Of a stretch of DNA of 64,000 nt, positions 55,647 through 64,000 are shown piece after piece. The stretch comes from Pseudoruegeria sp039972875. Lineage in GTDB: Bacteria > Pseudomonadota > Alphaproteobacteria > Rhodobacterales > Rhodobacteraceae. How positions within the stretch are numbered: position 1 is the stretch's first letter; each line of letters opens with the position of its first letter. The notes under the pieces are model-generated. The model did not search any database. It was not told the DNA's origin and saw nothing but the letters and a program-made list of their open reading frames with translations. Position numbers and translations under genes: made by a program. The stretch lies in assembly GCA_039972875.1 (NCBI GenBank), contig JBDWMA010000050.1:45275-109274 (forward strand). Direction: 5' to 3'.

Positions 55647-56695
55647 GTATTGGGCTTCAGAAACACCTCGTATATGACCTCAGGCGCTTGCCCCGGAACA
55701 GCCACCTGAATTTGAATCGGCTTGTTTGGTTCAAATGACAGGCCTGAAATCTGAACTCTTGATTGGCCAGATAACGGATGATCCGGGAATTTCTCAGCCA
55801 ACCAAGGGGAGGCAATCCCCGCGGTGATCTGTGGCGTACCCCGACTTCCGGTCACGTGTAATCGGGGAGCGACTGTCCTCTCTTCCCGCGAAAAAACAAT
55901 GCCGCCAAGGCTGAGCGTCCCCGCCGAAGACGCCTCTGTTTCGACTTTTAAATCCGTCACAAAAAGTGTTGCCGTCTTTCGTTTTCGCAAAATGACTTCA
56001 GGAACAGGCAAGTTTTCTATCTTGCCGCCATAACTATGTTCCCGACCAGCAACCTGACTCATCGCCTCGGCATCATATTCTGCACCTAAAAAGGCAAACA
56101 TCTGCTGAAAACATGCGTTTTGGCTCACGATATCGGCGTAATCCAAACGATAACAATCCGATCGATCCGCCGCCCAACCAGCTGTTCTACGATCAAATTG
56201 CGCCATGCGTTGCATTGCTGTTGTTTTTTCAGCGTCCTTCCAGAAAGCGCTGCGCACAGCCTCTTCGTGGGCACGCCCCAGAAAAAGAAAGGCAGTGTCA
56301 GGCAAAAGAAGCCCCAGAAACGTCAGATAAGCCTCCAGATCTCCGGGCTGTGGAAAGTCTTTGTTGGTATAACGGATTTCTTTGAAGCCCCAACACTGGG
56401 TGTCAGCGGTATCCCCCGGAATTAACTGATGTGCCAACATCTGGCGGGCGTCTGCCAAAAACGTTTCAAGGTGAATCGCCTCCGCACCATAGAATGGTTT
56501 CGCCCCGTGCTGAAATCCATAGGTTTCTTGCTCACGCTGCACGGCCACCAACGATTTGTACGCTTGATAAAGCCCGAGGCAAACATTGTAATTTTCACCG
56601 CGGAGTACAACACCAGGAACCGCATTCAACATTCCCATAAGGAGCGTTGACCCCGTGCGCCCAAACGTAACGATCAGAATATGTTTATACTTCAT
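55643..56695 (-). CDS. Sulfotransferase-like protein with C-terminal beta domain
   Basis: The 350-aa protein begins ILIVTFGRTGSTLLMGML, a PAPS-loop form (FxRTGST) used by many bacterial sulfotransferases. FLGRAHEEAVRSAFWKD near 143-159 fits the 3'-phosphate site. Residues 240-350 are a beta-rich extension with no recognised family. AGGG lies 5 nt before the ATG. It converges on the subtilase gene with a 4-bp overlap. The upstream operon is ended by a strong terminator, so it should have its own promoter, unless there is readthrough. Confidence 0.75.
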   Translation of the reverse strand: MKYKHILIVTFGRTGSTLLMGMLNAVPGVVLRGENYNVCLGLYQAYKSLVAVQREQETYGFQHGAKPFYGAEAIHLETFLADARQMLAHQLIPGDTADTQCWGFKEIRYTNKDFPQPGDLEAYLTFLGLLLPDTAFLFLGRAHEEAVRSAFWKDAEKTTAMQRMAQFDRRTAGWAADRSDCYRLDYADIVSQNACFQQMFAFLGAEYDAEAMSQVAGREHSYGGKIENLPVPEVILRKRKTATLFVTDLKVETEASSAGTLSLGGIVFSREERTVAPRLHVTGSRGTPQITAGIASPWLAEKFPDHPLSGQSRVQISGLSFEPNKPIQIQVAVPGQAPEVIYEVFLKPNT

Positions 56696-56703
56696 AAAAC
56701 CCT

Positions 56704-56727
56704 AAAAAAAGGAGACGATTGCGTCTC
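56704..56727 (-). terminator. Rho-independent terminator after the GSCFA/SGNH operon
   Basis: On the minus strand GAGACG and CGTCTC (56727-56722 and 56717-56712) form a stem with a 4-base loop, followed by seven Ts (A-run at 56704-56710). It lies about 30 bp past the SGNH-like gene. Confidence 0.85.
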
Positions 56728-56756
56728 ACGAAACTGAATTGTAATCTGGAACATCC

Positions 56757-57494
56757 CTAATCCGCAGTGACCTGAGACAGCCCATCCAGACCCATCTCAT
56801 TTCGGATTTTCAGGAGCATGTGGCTTCCATAACGTGCATTGGCATGGTGCGGGTCCTTCTTGCCATCCGCTAAGCGGCCTTGGGCAAGTGCCGGCTTCAA
56901 AAATCCCTCAGGCGTCAAGACTTGCCGTGGATAGTCGACAAAGGGCACGCCCGCGTTCGCCAGCCAATCCTGATAAAGTTTGCGGGCACGTTGATCGATA
57001 TACAGAACTGTTTCCGGGCGAACGCCTGTGGAAAGACAAAAGTGATCCTCTCGCGGAGGAGGGCAGGACACCACAAAGCAAGAGACACCATTTTCAACCA
57101 GCTGCAGAATAAACTGCCGGATATAGCGCTGATCTTGTTCAATCATGGCATCCAAAATGGCCAGAGAAATCGGACGCCGGCCTTCTGAGAGCACCGCACT
57201 CGGATCAGATTTTTGCCACATCTCTTGCCCAAAAATACGTCCAGTATGGGTGCCCATACACAGCCCCCAGCGTATATTCGGGTCAATATATTCCAACGAC
57301 GCAAATTGGCTCAGGTTTTCTTTAAACCGTTCGGCCGTAAACAACACCCGCCCCTTCTCAACCATGCTAAACGGCGCCATTTCAAACAAACCGCTTCCAA
57401 AGGGGATCACCTCAAAATCCTGAATAACAGGTTGCTTGCGCTGCGCCATCATCAGCGCCCCCGTATGGGAATTGCCGCCTAAAATAGTCTTCAT
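56757..57494 (-). CDS. SGNH-hydrolase-like protein
   Basis: The 245-aa protein starts with ILGGNSHTGALM, where GNSH may replace the GDS block of SGNH hydrolases. It has VVSCPPPRED in the middle and DPHHANARYG near residue 220, which fits the C-terminal DxxH block. It overlaps the GSCFA gene by 4 bp. Such pairs may remove or add acyl groups on glycans. The altered first block leaves catalysis uncertain, so it could also be a non-enzymatic relative. Confidence 0.6.
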   Translation of the reverse strand: MKTILGGNSHTGALMMAQRKQPVIQDFEVIPFGSGLFEMAPFSMVEKGRVLFTAERFKENLSQFASLEYIDPNIRWGLCMGTHTGRIFGQEMWQKSDPSAVLSEGRRPISLAILDAMIEQDQRYIRQFILQLVENGVSCFVVSCPPPREDHFCLSTGVRPETVLYIDQRARKLYQDWLANAGVPFVDYPRQVLTPEGFLKPALAQGRLADGKKDPHHANARYGSHMLLKIRNEMGLDGLSQVTAD

Positions 57495-58555
57495 CGGCCA
57501 AAGCTCTCCAGAATAACCTCATCACAAGCCACATCGTCTTCGTCGGGCACCCTATCAACCGGACTTACAGGAGGCCCCGTTTCAACCAAAGAACTCACAT
57601 CAGCTTGATCCCCGTGGGCCTCAAAAAAGGTCTCCATAACATGGGCCACACCCACCGGCGACACACTGCGCAAATTGGGACGAAAGAACATCGCACGCAT
57701 TGGATGCGACGAAACCAATTCATATGAGGGGAAATAATCGACACAGTCATGGCGGGTTTTAAGATCGCCACACACGGCCCGTAAAACGGACTTGGAATAG
57801 CTACTTGCAGCCAAAACGTGTTCTCCGCTGGCCGTCGCGGTCAATGGCACCGGCGACACTGTAATCAGAAATTTCAGGTCTGGGTTAATCGCGCGCGCCA
57901 GATCCATGAAGGCCTCAAAATCTGCCAACACCTCGGGATAGGTGAAATTGCGAAACCCATATCGTTGATCATCATACTCCCCGGCAATTGTTCCGGGACA
58001 GGTGGGCAATGCGGCCCCATCTGACAAACATTCCCACCCTTCGGTCAGGCCAAAGGTAAAGACAAACAGGTCCGCCTGTTCCAAAAGGGTTTTAACCGCC
58101 GCCAAATGATAGGCACGGTCCTTTTCCATTTCTGCCCGGCTCTCAAACCCATTAGGCTCTATCGACGGGCGGAACGGGTCAAAAAAGCGACCGTTCTTTT
58201 CCCAGCACTCCTCCTGCGGTGTGAACGTTCCGGCGGCGCGCTGAAAAAGCTGCAACAATTGGCGGGCCGAATATACATTCCCATATCGGGCCGAATACAT
58301 ATTGAAACCAAAACGGTCCCAGCTTTCTTTTGCCAATAGGGCTGGGGCAGGTTCCACGTCCAGAAAGCCATAACCACGGCTCTTGAATTGCCGACCAATA
58401 TGTTGCGCAAAACAACTTCCTGCTGCCGCGATACGTGAGGACTTCAAAATCGGAAAGCGTGGCGTATAAATCGCCTCCAGCTCCAGAGCCGAAACCTCCG
58501 CAACCCCACTACGCCAAAACGCTTCTGACGGCAGATTCACATAGGGGTGATTCAT
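57491..58555 (-). CDS. GSCFA-family protein
   Basis: The 354-aa protein has the family-naming motif AAAGSCFAQHIGRQF near residues 43-57 and the long conserved parts FGFNMYSARYGNVYSARQLLQL and FTFGLTEGW. GSCFA domains belong to the SGNH/GDSL-like group and are common in surface-polysaccharide loci, probably acting as acyl esterases or acyl transferases. It is translated together with the SGNH-like gene (ATGA overlap). The Asp/Glu-rich tail is variable. No signal peptide is seen. Confidence 0.87.
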   Translation of the reverse strand: MNHPYVNLPSEAFWRSGVAEVSALELEAIYTPRFPILKSSRIAAAGSCFAQHIGRQFKSRGYGFLDVEPAPALLAKESWDRFGFNMYSARYGNVYSARQLLQLFQRAAGTFTPQEECWEKNGRFFDPFRPSIEPNGFESRAEMEKDRAYHLAAVKTLLEQADLFVFTFGLTEGWECLSDGAALPTCPGTIAGEYDDQRYGFRNFTYPEVLADFEAFMDLARAINPDLKFLITVSPVPLTATASGEHVLAASSYSKSVLRAVCGDLKTRHDCVDYFPSYELVSSHPMRAMFFRPNLRSVSPVGVAHVMETFFEAHGDQADVSSLVETGPPVSPVDRVPDEDDVACDEVILESFGR

Positions 58556-58608
58556 TTCAAAATTCCTCTGTCTTATCTCCCTTTTAAAATAGTGCAGATC
58601 CCCATGAA

Positions 58609-58635
58609 TGCCCAGCCGTAGACCTCAGCTGGGCA
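58609..58635 (-). terminator. Hairpin after the second RTX metallopeptidase gene
   Basis: TGCCCAGC (58609-58616) and GCTGGGCA (58628-58635) form a perfect 8-bp stem with an 11-base loop, about 35 bp past the stop of the 600-aa gene, followed by TT on the minus strand. Confidence 0.6.
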
Positions 58636-58670
58636 ACTCAACAGCACATGCACAACCCTATTTTGGAATT

Positions 58671-60473
58671 TTAAATGATGAATAGGTCATTCTCTAGGCT
58701 ATCCAAATCGATAATGCCCGAAATCGTCAACGTGTTGCCGCTACCAAAATCAAAAACCGCATCACCGTTCGACAAGCTGCCATAGTCATCAATCAGATCT
58801 TCAACCGTTAGGGTTCCGCTCCACAACACATCATCAACACGAATGAAGTCTTCTTCGGCGAAATCCAAGATCTGATCGTTCCCTGACACAAAAATAAAAT
58901 AATCCGCGTCAGCCCCGCCAGTCAGTATGTCATTGCCCGTGCTGCCATAGAGTGTGTCGATACCTTGCCCGCCGTTCAACGTATCATTGCCAGCCCCTGC
59001 ATAGATCCAGTCGTTGCCCCATTGGCCGTTCAGGTCATCATTGCCACCGCCACCGACGACTCCATCATGTCCCCCGCCACCATTCAGATGGTCATCGCCG
59101 CCATTCCCACGCAAAATATCATTATCAACACCGCCATCCAGATGGTCATTGCCGTCTCCTCCCTCCAAGACATCCTGGCCCGCCTGGCCATAGATTTGAT
59201 CCGCCCCTGCGCCGCCAAACAGCGTGTCATTCCCGGCCCCGCCGAACAAAAGGTCGTCACCGTCGCTTCCGTAGAGCTGATCATTCCCCTGACCCGCAGT
59301 CAGCGTATCCTCGCCTGTCCAACCAAACAGAAGATCATCGCCCCCCCCACCGATCAAATCATCGTTTCCACCGCCCCCGGCCAGACGATCCTTTCCCTCT
59401 GCACCAGAGAGGGTATCATCCCCTCCGTTGCCAAGCAGCGTATTGGCTCCCTCATTGCCCTTGATCGTATCATTGCCGCCGCCGCCAACGGCATTTTCAA
59501 TCAAGTTGACGGTCTCACCGCCAACTTCCACGGCATAGGCAATCGCCACATTATTGGCGATGTCCCCGATGGTGGAGAACTCTCCGTTGACCAGTGAAAT
59601 CTCAGAGTCGCTCAGCAAGAAGGAGGCATCAATCGTGTCGTTGCCGCCGCCATCCCAGATCGTCAGGATCATTCCAAACCCGTCAATTTCCATCGTCTCC
59701 GTTTCGAAATCCTTTTCTGTAAAGGAAATACCAGCGGCGCTTCCGGAGCCGAAATAGACCGTATCGCCCTTCATATGGTCTGTGTTGGCGCCGTAGAGTT
59801 CCTGCAGCGCTGCAATATCATAAAGCATCGGCGTTAAGGGCCAGGCCTGACTGTTGCTCGACACCCCCGACACCGAAGGGTGCTGCACATAAGACATTAC
59901 TGTGTATTGGTTGTTATTCGTTGGATCATTGGCGGTATTATTGGGGTCTTCATCCGGGTGATGCAGGCCAACCGCATGGGCCAGTTCGTGTATATACGTG
60001 TTCCAGCTCGTATGACCAAGCTGGGTCACATCCTGAAGCGGGTTATTGGAATTGATCCAGACATCGCCATTCAGAGACGGAACCCCCACTGTCCCCGGAA
60101 ACTCTGAGACAAATCCAAACAGTCCTGTATCCGGACGCCCATTGCCCAACGTAAACCCAAAACTACCAAAGGCCAGATCCCCGACCTCGCCATCAGCCGC
60201 AGCCACAATATTAATATTGGCCACCGCATTCAGCGCATCAACCGCCAACAGCATAAGCTCGGTTTCGGCGGCTGTCAGCGAAACATCACTGCCGATCGGT
60301 ATATAATCGCCATAGCCGCTCACGTCATAATCATCAGGCTGTGGGCCGCCTCCGGTGTCCACTTGCGGATAATAAGACGGAAAGGATGTTCCGATAAACG
60401 AATAAGTCACGGTCTGCCCGCCGCTATGCCAGCCTGCCGCACCGCTCACGAGAAGAGATTGATAATTGGTCAT
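58671..60473 (-). CDS. M10-type RTX metallopeptidase (serralysin-like), second copy
   Basis: This 600-aa paralogue of the 44674 protein has the zinc motif HELAHAVGLHH near residues 160-170 and the Met-turn YTVMSYV about 27 residues later. It shares the segments QAWPLTPMLYDIAALQELYG and GDTVYFGS with that protein. Its RTX region is longer, about 18 nonapeptides from residue 340 to 525 (for example GGAGNDTLFGGAGADQIYG). The end, LENDLFII, fits the shared secretion tail. It should be an extracellular Ca-dependent protease. It faces leftward, opposite to its paralogue. Confidence 0.92.
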   Translation of the reverse strand: MTNYQSLLVSGAAGWHSGGQTVTYSFIGTSFPSYYPQVDTGGGPQPDDYDVSGYGDYIPIGSDVSLTAAETELMLLAVDALNAVANINIVAAADGEVGDLAFGSFGFTLGNGRPDTGLFGFVSEFPGTVGVPSLNGDVWINSNNPLQDVTQLGHTSWNTYIHELAHAVGLHHPDEDPNNTANDPTNNNQYTVMSYVQHPSVSGVSSNSQAWPLTPMLYDIAALQELYGANTDHMKGDTVYFGSGSAAGISFTEKDFETETMEIDGFGMILTIWDGGGNDTIDASFLLSDSEISLVNGEFSTIGDIANNVAIAYAVEVGGETVNLIENAVGGGGNDTIKGNEGANTLLGNGGDDTLSGAEGKDRLAGGGGNDDLIGGGGDDLLFGWTGEDTLTAGQGNDQLYGSDGDDLLFGGAGNDTLFGGAGADQIYGQAGQDVLEGGDGNDHLDGGVDNDILRGNGGDDHLNGGGGHDGVVGGGGNDDLNGQWGNDWIYAGAGNDTLNGGQGIDTLYGSTGNDILTGGADADYFIFVSGNDQILDFAEEDFIRVDDVLWSGTLTVEDLIDDYGSLSNGDAVFDFGSGNTLTISGIIDLDSLENDLFII

Positions 60474-60743
60474 GAAAATACCTGTTTATAACTACACTAC
60501 AAACCGAAATTAATTTCACTATCCCAAAAACAAAGCCCCACATAAAGAGGGCAGAGCTCCTCATTGACTTCGGCGGCTTTTCGCAGGCGCAGCATACCCA
60601 GACTTGCCCTGACGGCGTAAGATCGCTAAGCTCTTAAAGAAAAACTGGAATTGCCAGCATAAAAACACCAACCCCGAGCATATTTATCCAAGGGCCTGAC
60701 CTTTTCAGGCCTCTACATTTTGTAATAACCGGGGTTTTTGCCG

Positions 60744-62612
60744 ATGTTAAAATTGCTGAAATCGCTGACGCGCCCACAAAAGCGCGCAATTCTGATGACA
60801 TTCGATGTGCTGCTTGTTCCTCTGGCTCTGCTGCTGACCGTCGCCATTCAGCAAAACACAATACACCCCATTTCCTCAATGTACGGCATCATTATCGTCC
60901 TGCCGTATCTGATGGCCGGCGCTGCCCTGTTGTCTTGGCTGCTGGGGATTTCCAAAATTCGTTTGGATGCCTATGAGAAGCGAGCCCTGAAAAAGACCGC
61001 CGCGTTTGCCATCTATCTGACCGCATTTTCCTACCTCCTTCTGGAAGTCTCAGGAAATCATCATCCCTTTGGGACTTATGTCACCTTCGCGCTCATTTAC
61101 TTTTTGCTGTCGGTCGCAAGCCGGGTCCTCATGTTGCAATTTGTTGATGCCATTTACCGCCGCGCAGAGCCCAGAGTCCCCGTGCTGATTTACGGGGCCG
61201 GGACCACCGGGGCACAGCTTGCCTCTGCTCTGAACGCGCACCAGTCGATTAACCCTGTCGCATTTGTGGATGACAACAACGCCCTGAAGGGTCTGATCGT
61301 TTCCGGGCTTCCGGTGTTCACCCCCGTGCACATTCCCGACCTGATCAAATCCCACAAGGTCAAACGCATCCTTCTGGCCATTCCTTCTGCCAGCCAACCA
61401 AAGCAATCTCAAATCGCCGCACAACTTGGAAAACTACAGGTCGAAGTTCAGGTTCTTCCCTCTTTCTCCCAACTCATTGGCGAGGAAGATCTTGTTGGCA
61501 AACTGAAACCCGTGGTGCCCGGATCCCTGCTGAATCGTCCCAAACTCGCCAAAGATCTACGGGTCAGCTATTCGGTTTATTCCGGACGCAACGTGCTGAT
61601 TTCAGGCGCCGGGGGCTCCATAGGGTCCGAGCTCTGCCGTCAGGTTTTGGCCTGTCGTCCGGCCCGTATTGTTCTAGCCGAACTCAGTGAACTAGCGCTG
61701 TATAACCTTGAGATGGACCTTCGGCCCTTTGCCAAAGAAATGGGTGTTGAGATCATTCCGACTCTTGGGTCCATAACCGACAGCCGCCTCTGCGCTCATA
61801 TTCTGAAACGTCATGAGATCAACGTTGTCCTGCATGCGGCGGCCTATAAACATGTTCCCATGGTCGAGCATAATATTCTGGTTGGGCTCTCTAACAATGT
61901 GTTTGGCACCCGGACCTTAGCCAAAGCCGCACAAGACGCCGGGGTCGAACGCTTTGTACTGATTTCCTCAGATAAGGCGGTGCACCCCACCAATATCATG
62001 GGCGCCTCTAAACGGCTGGCCGAGCATGTGATTCAAGATTTTGCCACCCGCTCCTCAAAAACAATTTTCACCATGGTGCGCTTTGGCAATGTTCTGGGCT
62101 CCTCCGGCTCTGTGGTGCCCCTGTTCCAAGAGCAGATTGCCCGTGGTGGCCCAATTACCCTCACCCATAAGGACGTGACCCGTTATTTCATGACGATCGA
62201 TGAGGCGGTCAAGCTGGTCTTGCTGGCCGGAGCCTTTGCCGAAGGCGGGGAAGTGTTTGTTCTGGATATGGGCAAACCACGTAAAATCCTCGATCTGGCC
62301 CGTCAGATTATTGAACGCTCCGGATATACGGTGCGCGACGAGAACACCCCAGACGGCGATATCGAAGTGGTCGTGACCGGATTGCGCCCCGGTGAAAAAC
62401 TACACGAAGAGCTCATGATCACCGAAGGTCATATCAGCACCAAGCACAAAAAGATCTTTGAAGCCCGAGAGCATGTCCCCTCAGAGATCGAAGTCGCCTC
62501 TTGCTTGCGCGCCCTACGAGAAGCCGTGGCCGCTGGCGACGAAGCCGCCGCTCGTGACGTTGTTGTAAACCGCGTTGAAGGATATCAGCACTTCGATCAG
62601 CAAAGCCTCTGA
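60744..62612 (+). CDS. Membrane-bound nucleotide-sugar dehydratase/epimerase (FlaA1/CapD/WbpM family)
   Basis: The ATG at 60744 (GGGG 9 nt upstream) gives 622 aa. Four N-terminal membrane spans (about residues 15-140) are followed by a first Rossmann fold (VLIYGAGTTGAQLASAL) and a second one (ISGAGGSIGSELCRQV), with ISSDKAVHPTNIMGASKRLAEH as the active-site region. Such enzymes are UDP-GlcNAc 4,6-dehydratases or C6-dehydratases that start amino-deoxy-sugar synthesis. It could supply a substrate to the DegT-type aminotransferase at 31215. The length fits the family. Confidence 0.93.
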   Translation: MLKLLKSLTRPQKRAILMTFDVLLVPLALLLTVAIQQNTIHPISSMYGIIIVLPYLMAGAALLSWLLGISKIRLDAYEKRALKKTAAFAIYLTAFSYLLLEVSGNHHPFGTYVTFALIYFLLSVASRVLMLQFVDAIYRRAEPRVPVLIYGAGTTGAQLASALNAHQSINPVAFVDDNNALKGLIVSGLPVFTPVHIPDLIKSHKVKRILLAIPSASQPKQSQIAAQLGKLQVEVQVLPSFSQLIGEEDLVGKLKPVVPGSLLNRPKLAKDLRVSYSVYSGRNVLISGAGGSIGSELCRQVLACRPARIVLAELSELALYNLEMDLRPFAKEMGVEIIPTLGSITDSRLCAHILKRHEINVVLHAAAYKHVPMVEHNILVGLSNNVFGTRTLAKAAQDAGVERFVLISSDKAVHPTNIMGASKRLAEHVIQDFATRSSKTIFTMVRFGNVLGSSGSVVPLFQEQIARGGPITLTHKDVTRYFMTIDEAVKLVLLAGAFAEGGEVFVLDMGKPRKILDLARQIIERSGYTVRDENTPDGDIEVVVTGLRPGEKLHEELMITEGHISTKHKKIFEAREHVPSEIEVASCLRALREAVAAGDEAAARDVVVNRVEGYQHFDQQSL

Positions 62613-62657
62613 GGCTCCCGCCCCCCAGCTCGCCCCCGGTCTGATCATTTTCCAAAA

Positions 62658-62673
62658 TACTGAATTTTCAGTA
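62658..62673. promoter_or_regulatory. Palindrome upstream of the adhesin gene
   Basis: TACTGAA and TTCAGTA are perfect inverted 7-mers separated by TT, located about 70 bp before the adhesin start in an AT-rich stretch (62650-62720). The size fits a dimeric repressor or activator site. No regulator is known for it. Confidence 0.35.
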
Positions 62674-62743
62674 CATTTAATAAAATATGCTGCTATATTA
62701 AATTATTACTTTTTTAAGATACGTCTATTGGGGGGAGGCTTTT

Positions 62744-64000
62744 ATGCCACGGACATTCAAATCATCACTTGGAAGTGATTCACTTTCATCAGATTTCGGC
62801 GAAACCGCTTCAAAGTTCTTTAAGCTCCCCAACATTATATTTGGCACCAACCAAGACGACAGCTTACTCGGCACAGAAGGTACAGATTTTGCCTTTGGGC
62901 TCCGGGGGAGCGACACGATCACCCTTTTAGAGGGGGATGATGTCGCCCACGCAGGCAAAGGCGATGACATCGTAAATGGCGGCGAAGGGGACGATACCTT
63001 ATTCGGCGATAAAGGGTACGACACGGCCGTATTTTCTGGCTCTGTTTTGGATTTCTCATGGGAGACCAGCTCTTGGTGGGGATTTGGGCACTTCATGCTT
63101 GTGAGCGACCTTAACGTTGCAGATGGCGATGAAGGCACCGACACGCTCCGCAAATTCGAAGCCCTGCAGTTTAACGACTTCACCTATGTGATCGGAGAGA
63201 ATAACGCCCCGCTCGTCGTCTCTGATGATCAGAGCACAGACGAAGAGACCGCTCTTCCTTTCACCGTCTCAGCCTATGATTTTGACGGGGACGCAATAGT
63301 GCTGGACAGCTATTCTGTCACCGGTGGTGGCACCCTGACCCTGCTGTCCCCAGACACCACTCTAACCCCTGCGGTTGGAACGGGCATTGGTTTCAACTTC
63401 TCCTTTGATCCCGGATCAGCTTATCTGGGCCTAAACAACGGCGACCTCGCCGTTGAAACCGTGACGGTACAAGTCAGCGACGGCAACGGCGGCGTCACCG
63501 TCTTTGAATTTGATCTGACCATCAATGGCATCAATGATGCCCCCGTCGCCGCAGATAGCAACGCTTCTGGCGATGAAGACACTGTCATTTCAGGCACCGT
63601 GACCGCCACCGATGCGGATGGTGACCCACTGACCTTTAGTCTGGAGACAGGTCCTTCTAACGGTTCTGTCGTGGTCAACTCAGATGGCACCTATGACTAT
63701 ACGCCGGATGATGACTACAACGGCCCAGACAGCTTTACCTACCTTGTCGACGATAACAACGGCGGCACTGATACAGGCACTGTCATCCTCACTGTCGATG
63801 CGGTCAATGACGCCCCCATCGCCGCAGATGGCAACGCTTCCGGCGATGAAGACACTGTCATTTCAGGCGCTGTGACCGCCACCGACATTGATGGGGCATT
63901 CCTCACCTTTAGTCTGGAGACAGGTCCTTCTAACGGTTCTGTCGTGGTCAACTCAGATGGCACCTATGACTATACGCCAGATGATGACTACAACGGCCCG
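62744..64000 (+). CDS. Large RTX/VCBS (cadherin-like) adhesin, N-terminal part
   Basis: The frame opens at ATG 62744, with GGAGG 6 nt upstream, and is still open at the window edge (419 codons). Residues 30-90 hold RTX-type repeats (GTDFAFGLRGSDTITLLEGDD, GGEGDDTLFGDKG). After a linker (about 90-160), residues 160-265 form a first Ig-like domain. Near-identical 91-residue VCBS/cadherin-like units then begin at about residue 265 (NDAPVAADSNASGDEDT, DGTYDYTPDDDYNGPDSFTYLV). Proteins of this type are giant surface adhesins exported by type I systems. The full length is unknown. Confidence 0.9.
   Translation, partial: MPRTFKSSLGSDSLSSDFGETASKFFKLPNIIFGTNQDDSLLGTEGTDFAFGLRGSDTITLLEGDDVAHAGKGDDIVNGGEGDDTLFGDKGYDTAVFSGSVLDFSWETSSWWGFGHFMLVSDLNVADGDEGTDTLRKFEALQFNDFTYVIGENNAPLVVSDDQSTDEETALPFTVSAYDFDGDAIVLDSYSVTGGGTLTLLSPDTTLTPAVGTGIGFNFSFDPGSAYLGLNNGDLAVETVTVQVSDGNGGVTVFEFDLTINGINDAPVAADSNASGDEDTVISGTVTATDADGDPLTFSLETGPSNGSVVVNSDGTYDYTPDDDYNGPDSFTYLVDDNNGGTDTGTVILTVDAVNDAPIAADGNASGDEDTVISGAVTATDIDGAFLTFSLETGPSNGSVVVNSDGTYDYTPDDDYNGP
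63536..64000 (+). repeat. 273-bp tandem repeats of the adhesin
   Basis: The unit beginning at 63536 recurs at 63809, exactly 273 bp (91 codons) later, with few base changes across the visible part. The array runs out of the window on the right. Confidence 0.88.

Overview
The window reads as part of a chromosome or large replicon of a marine alphaproteobacterium, most likely a Rhodobacterales (Roseobacter-group) species. This is inferred from the style of the RTX/type I secretion proteins, the KpsE/KpsT/OPX-type capsule export genes, the repeat-bearing glycosyltransferases and the moderate GC content. No rRNA, tRNA, CRISPR array or phage module was seen. Almost the whole window makes or exports cell-surface material.

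Left half (about 1-32.4 kb): a polysaccharide locus. An rmlC-rmlB-sulfotransferase-rmlD-rmlA operon makes dTDP-L-rhamnose. Around it lie large glycosyltransferases: a 1184-aa protein with repeats, a GT4-RgpF fusion, a double GT2, a 1358-aa galectin-like/GT31/GT2-like fusion and a GT4. An NAD-dependent epimerase and several PAPS-type sulfotransferases accompany them. Export genes follow: ABC-2 permease (KpsM-like), KpsE-like inner-membrane protein, KpsT ATPase, an OPX lipoprotein and a WbaP-type sugar transferase, then a DegT-family aminotransferase. The likely product is a sulfated, rhamnose-containing capsule or exopolysaccharide.

Right half (about 32.4-64 kb): a type I secretion island. Nine RTX (Ca-binding nonapeptide) proteins carry different N-terminal modules: CHRD, CAP/SCP, two M10-type metallopeptidases, a VCBS/cadherin-like adhesin open at the right edge, and unrecognised domains. 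A dedicated type I ABC transporter and HlyD-family adaptor are encoded among them, followed by two small paralogous Gly-rich proteins of unknown role. No TolC-type outer-membrane protein is in the window. Also present are a subtilase, a GSCFA/SGNH pair, a FlaA1/CapD nucleotide-sugar dehydratase and more sulfotransferases. There are nine sulfotransferase-like genes in all.

The most unusual items are: (1) a 653-aa protein (34589-36550) made almost only of Tyr, Trp, Gly and Asp, with an aromatic residue at nearly every second position over long stretches; (2) a bacterial galectin-like domain fused to a GT31 galactosyltransferase-like domain; (3) an intact IS1634-type transposase-derived gene whose DDE catalytic residues appear lost; (4) a type I secretion ATPase with degenerate signature and H-loop motifs; (5) the pair of small proteins directly behind the type I secretion genes. 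Broken genes include an IS3-type OrfA remnant beside abutted inverted repeats and a small ORF interrupted by an amber codon.
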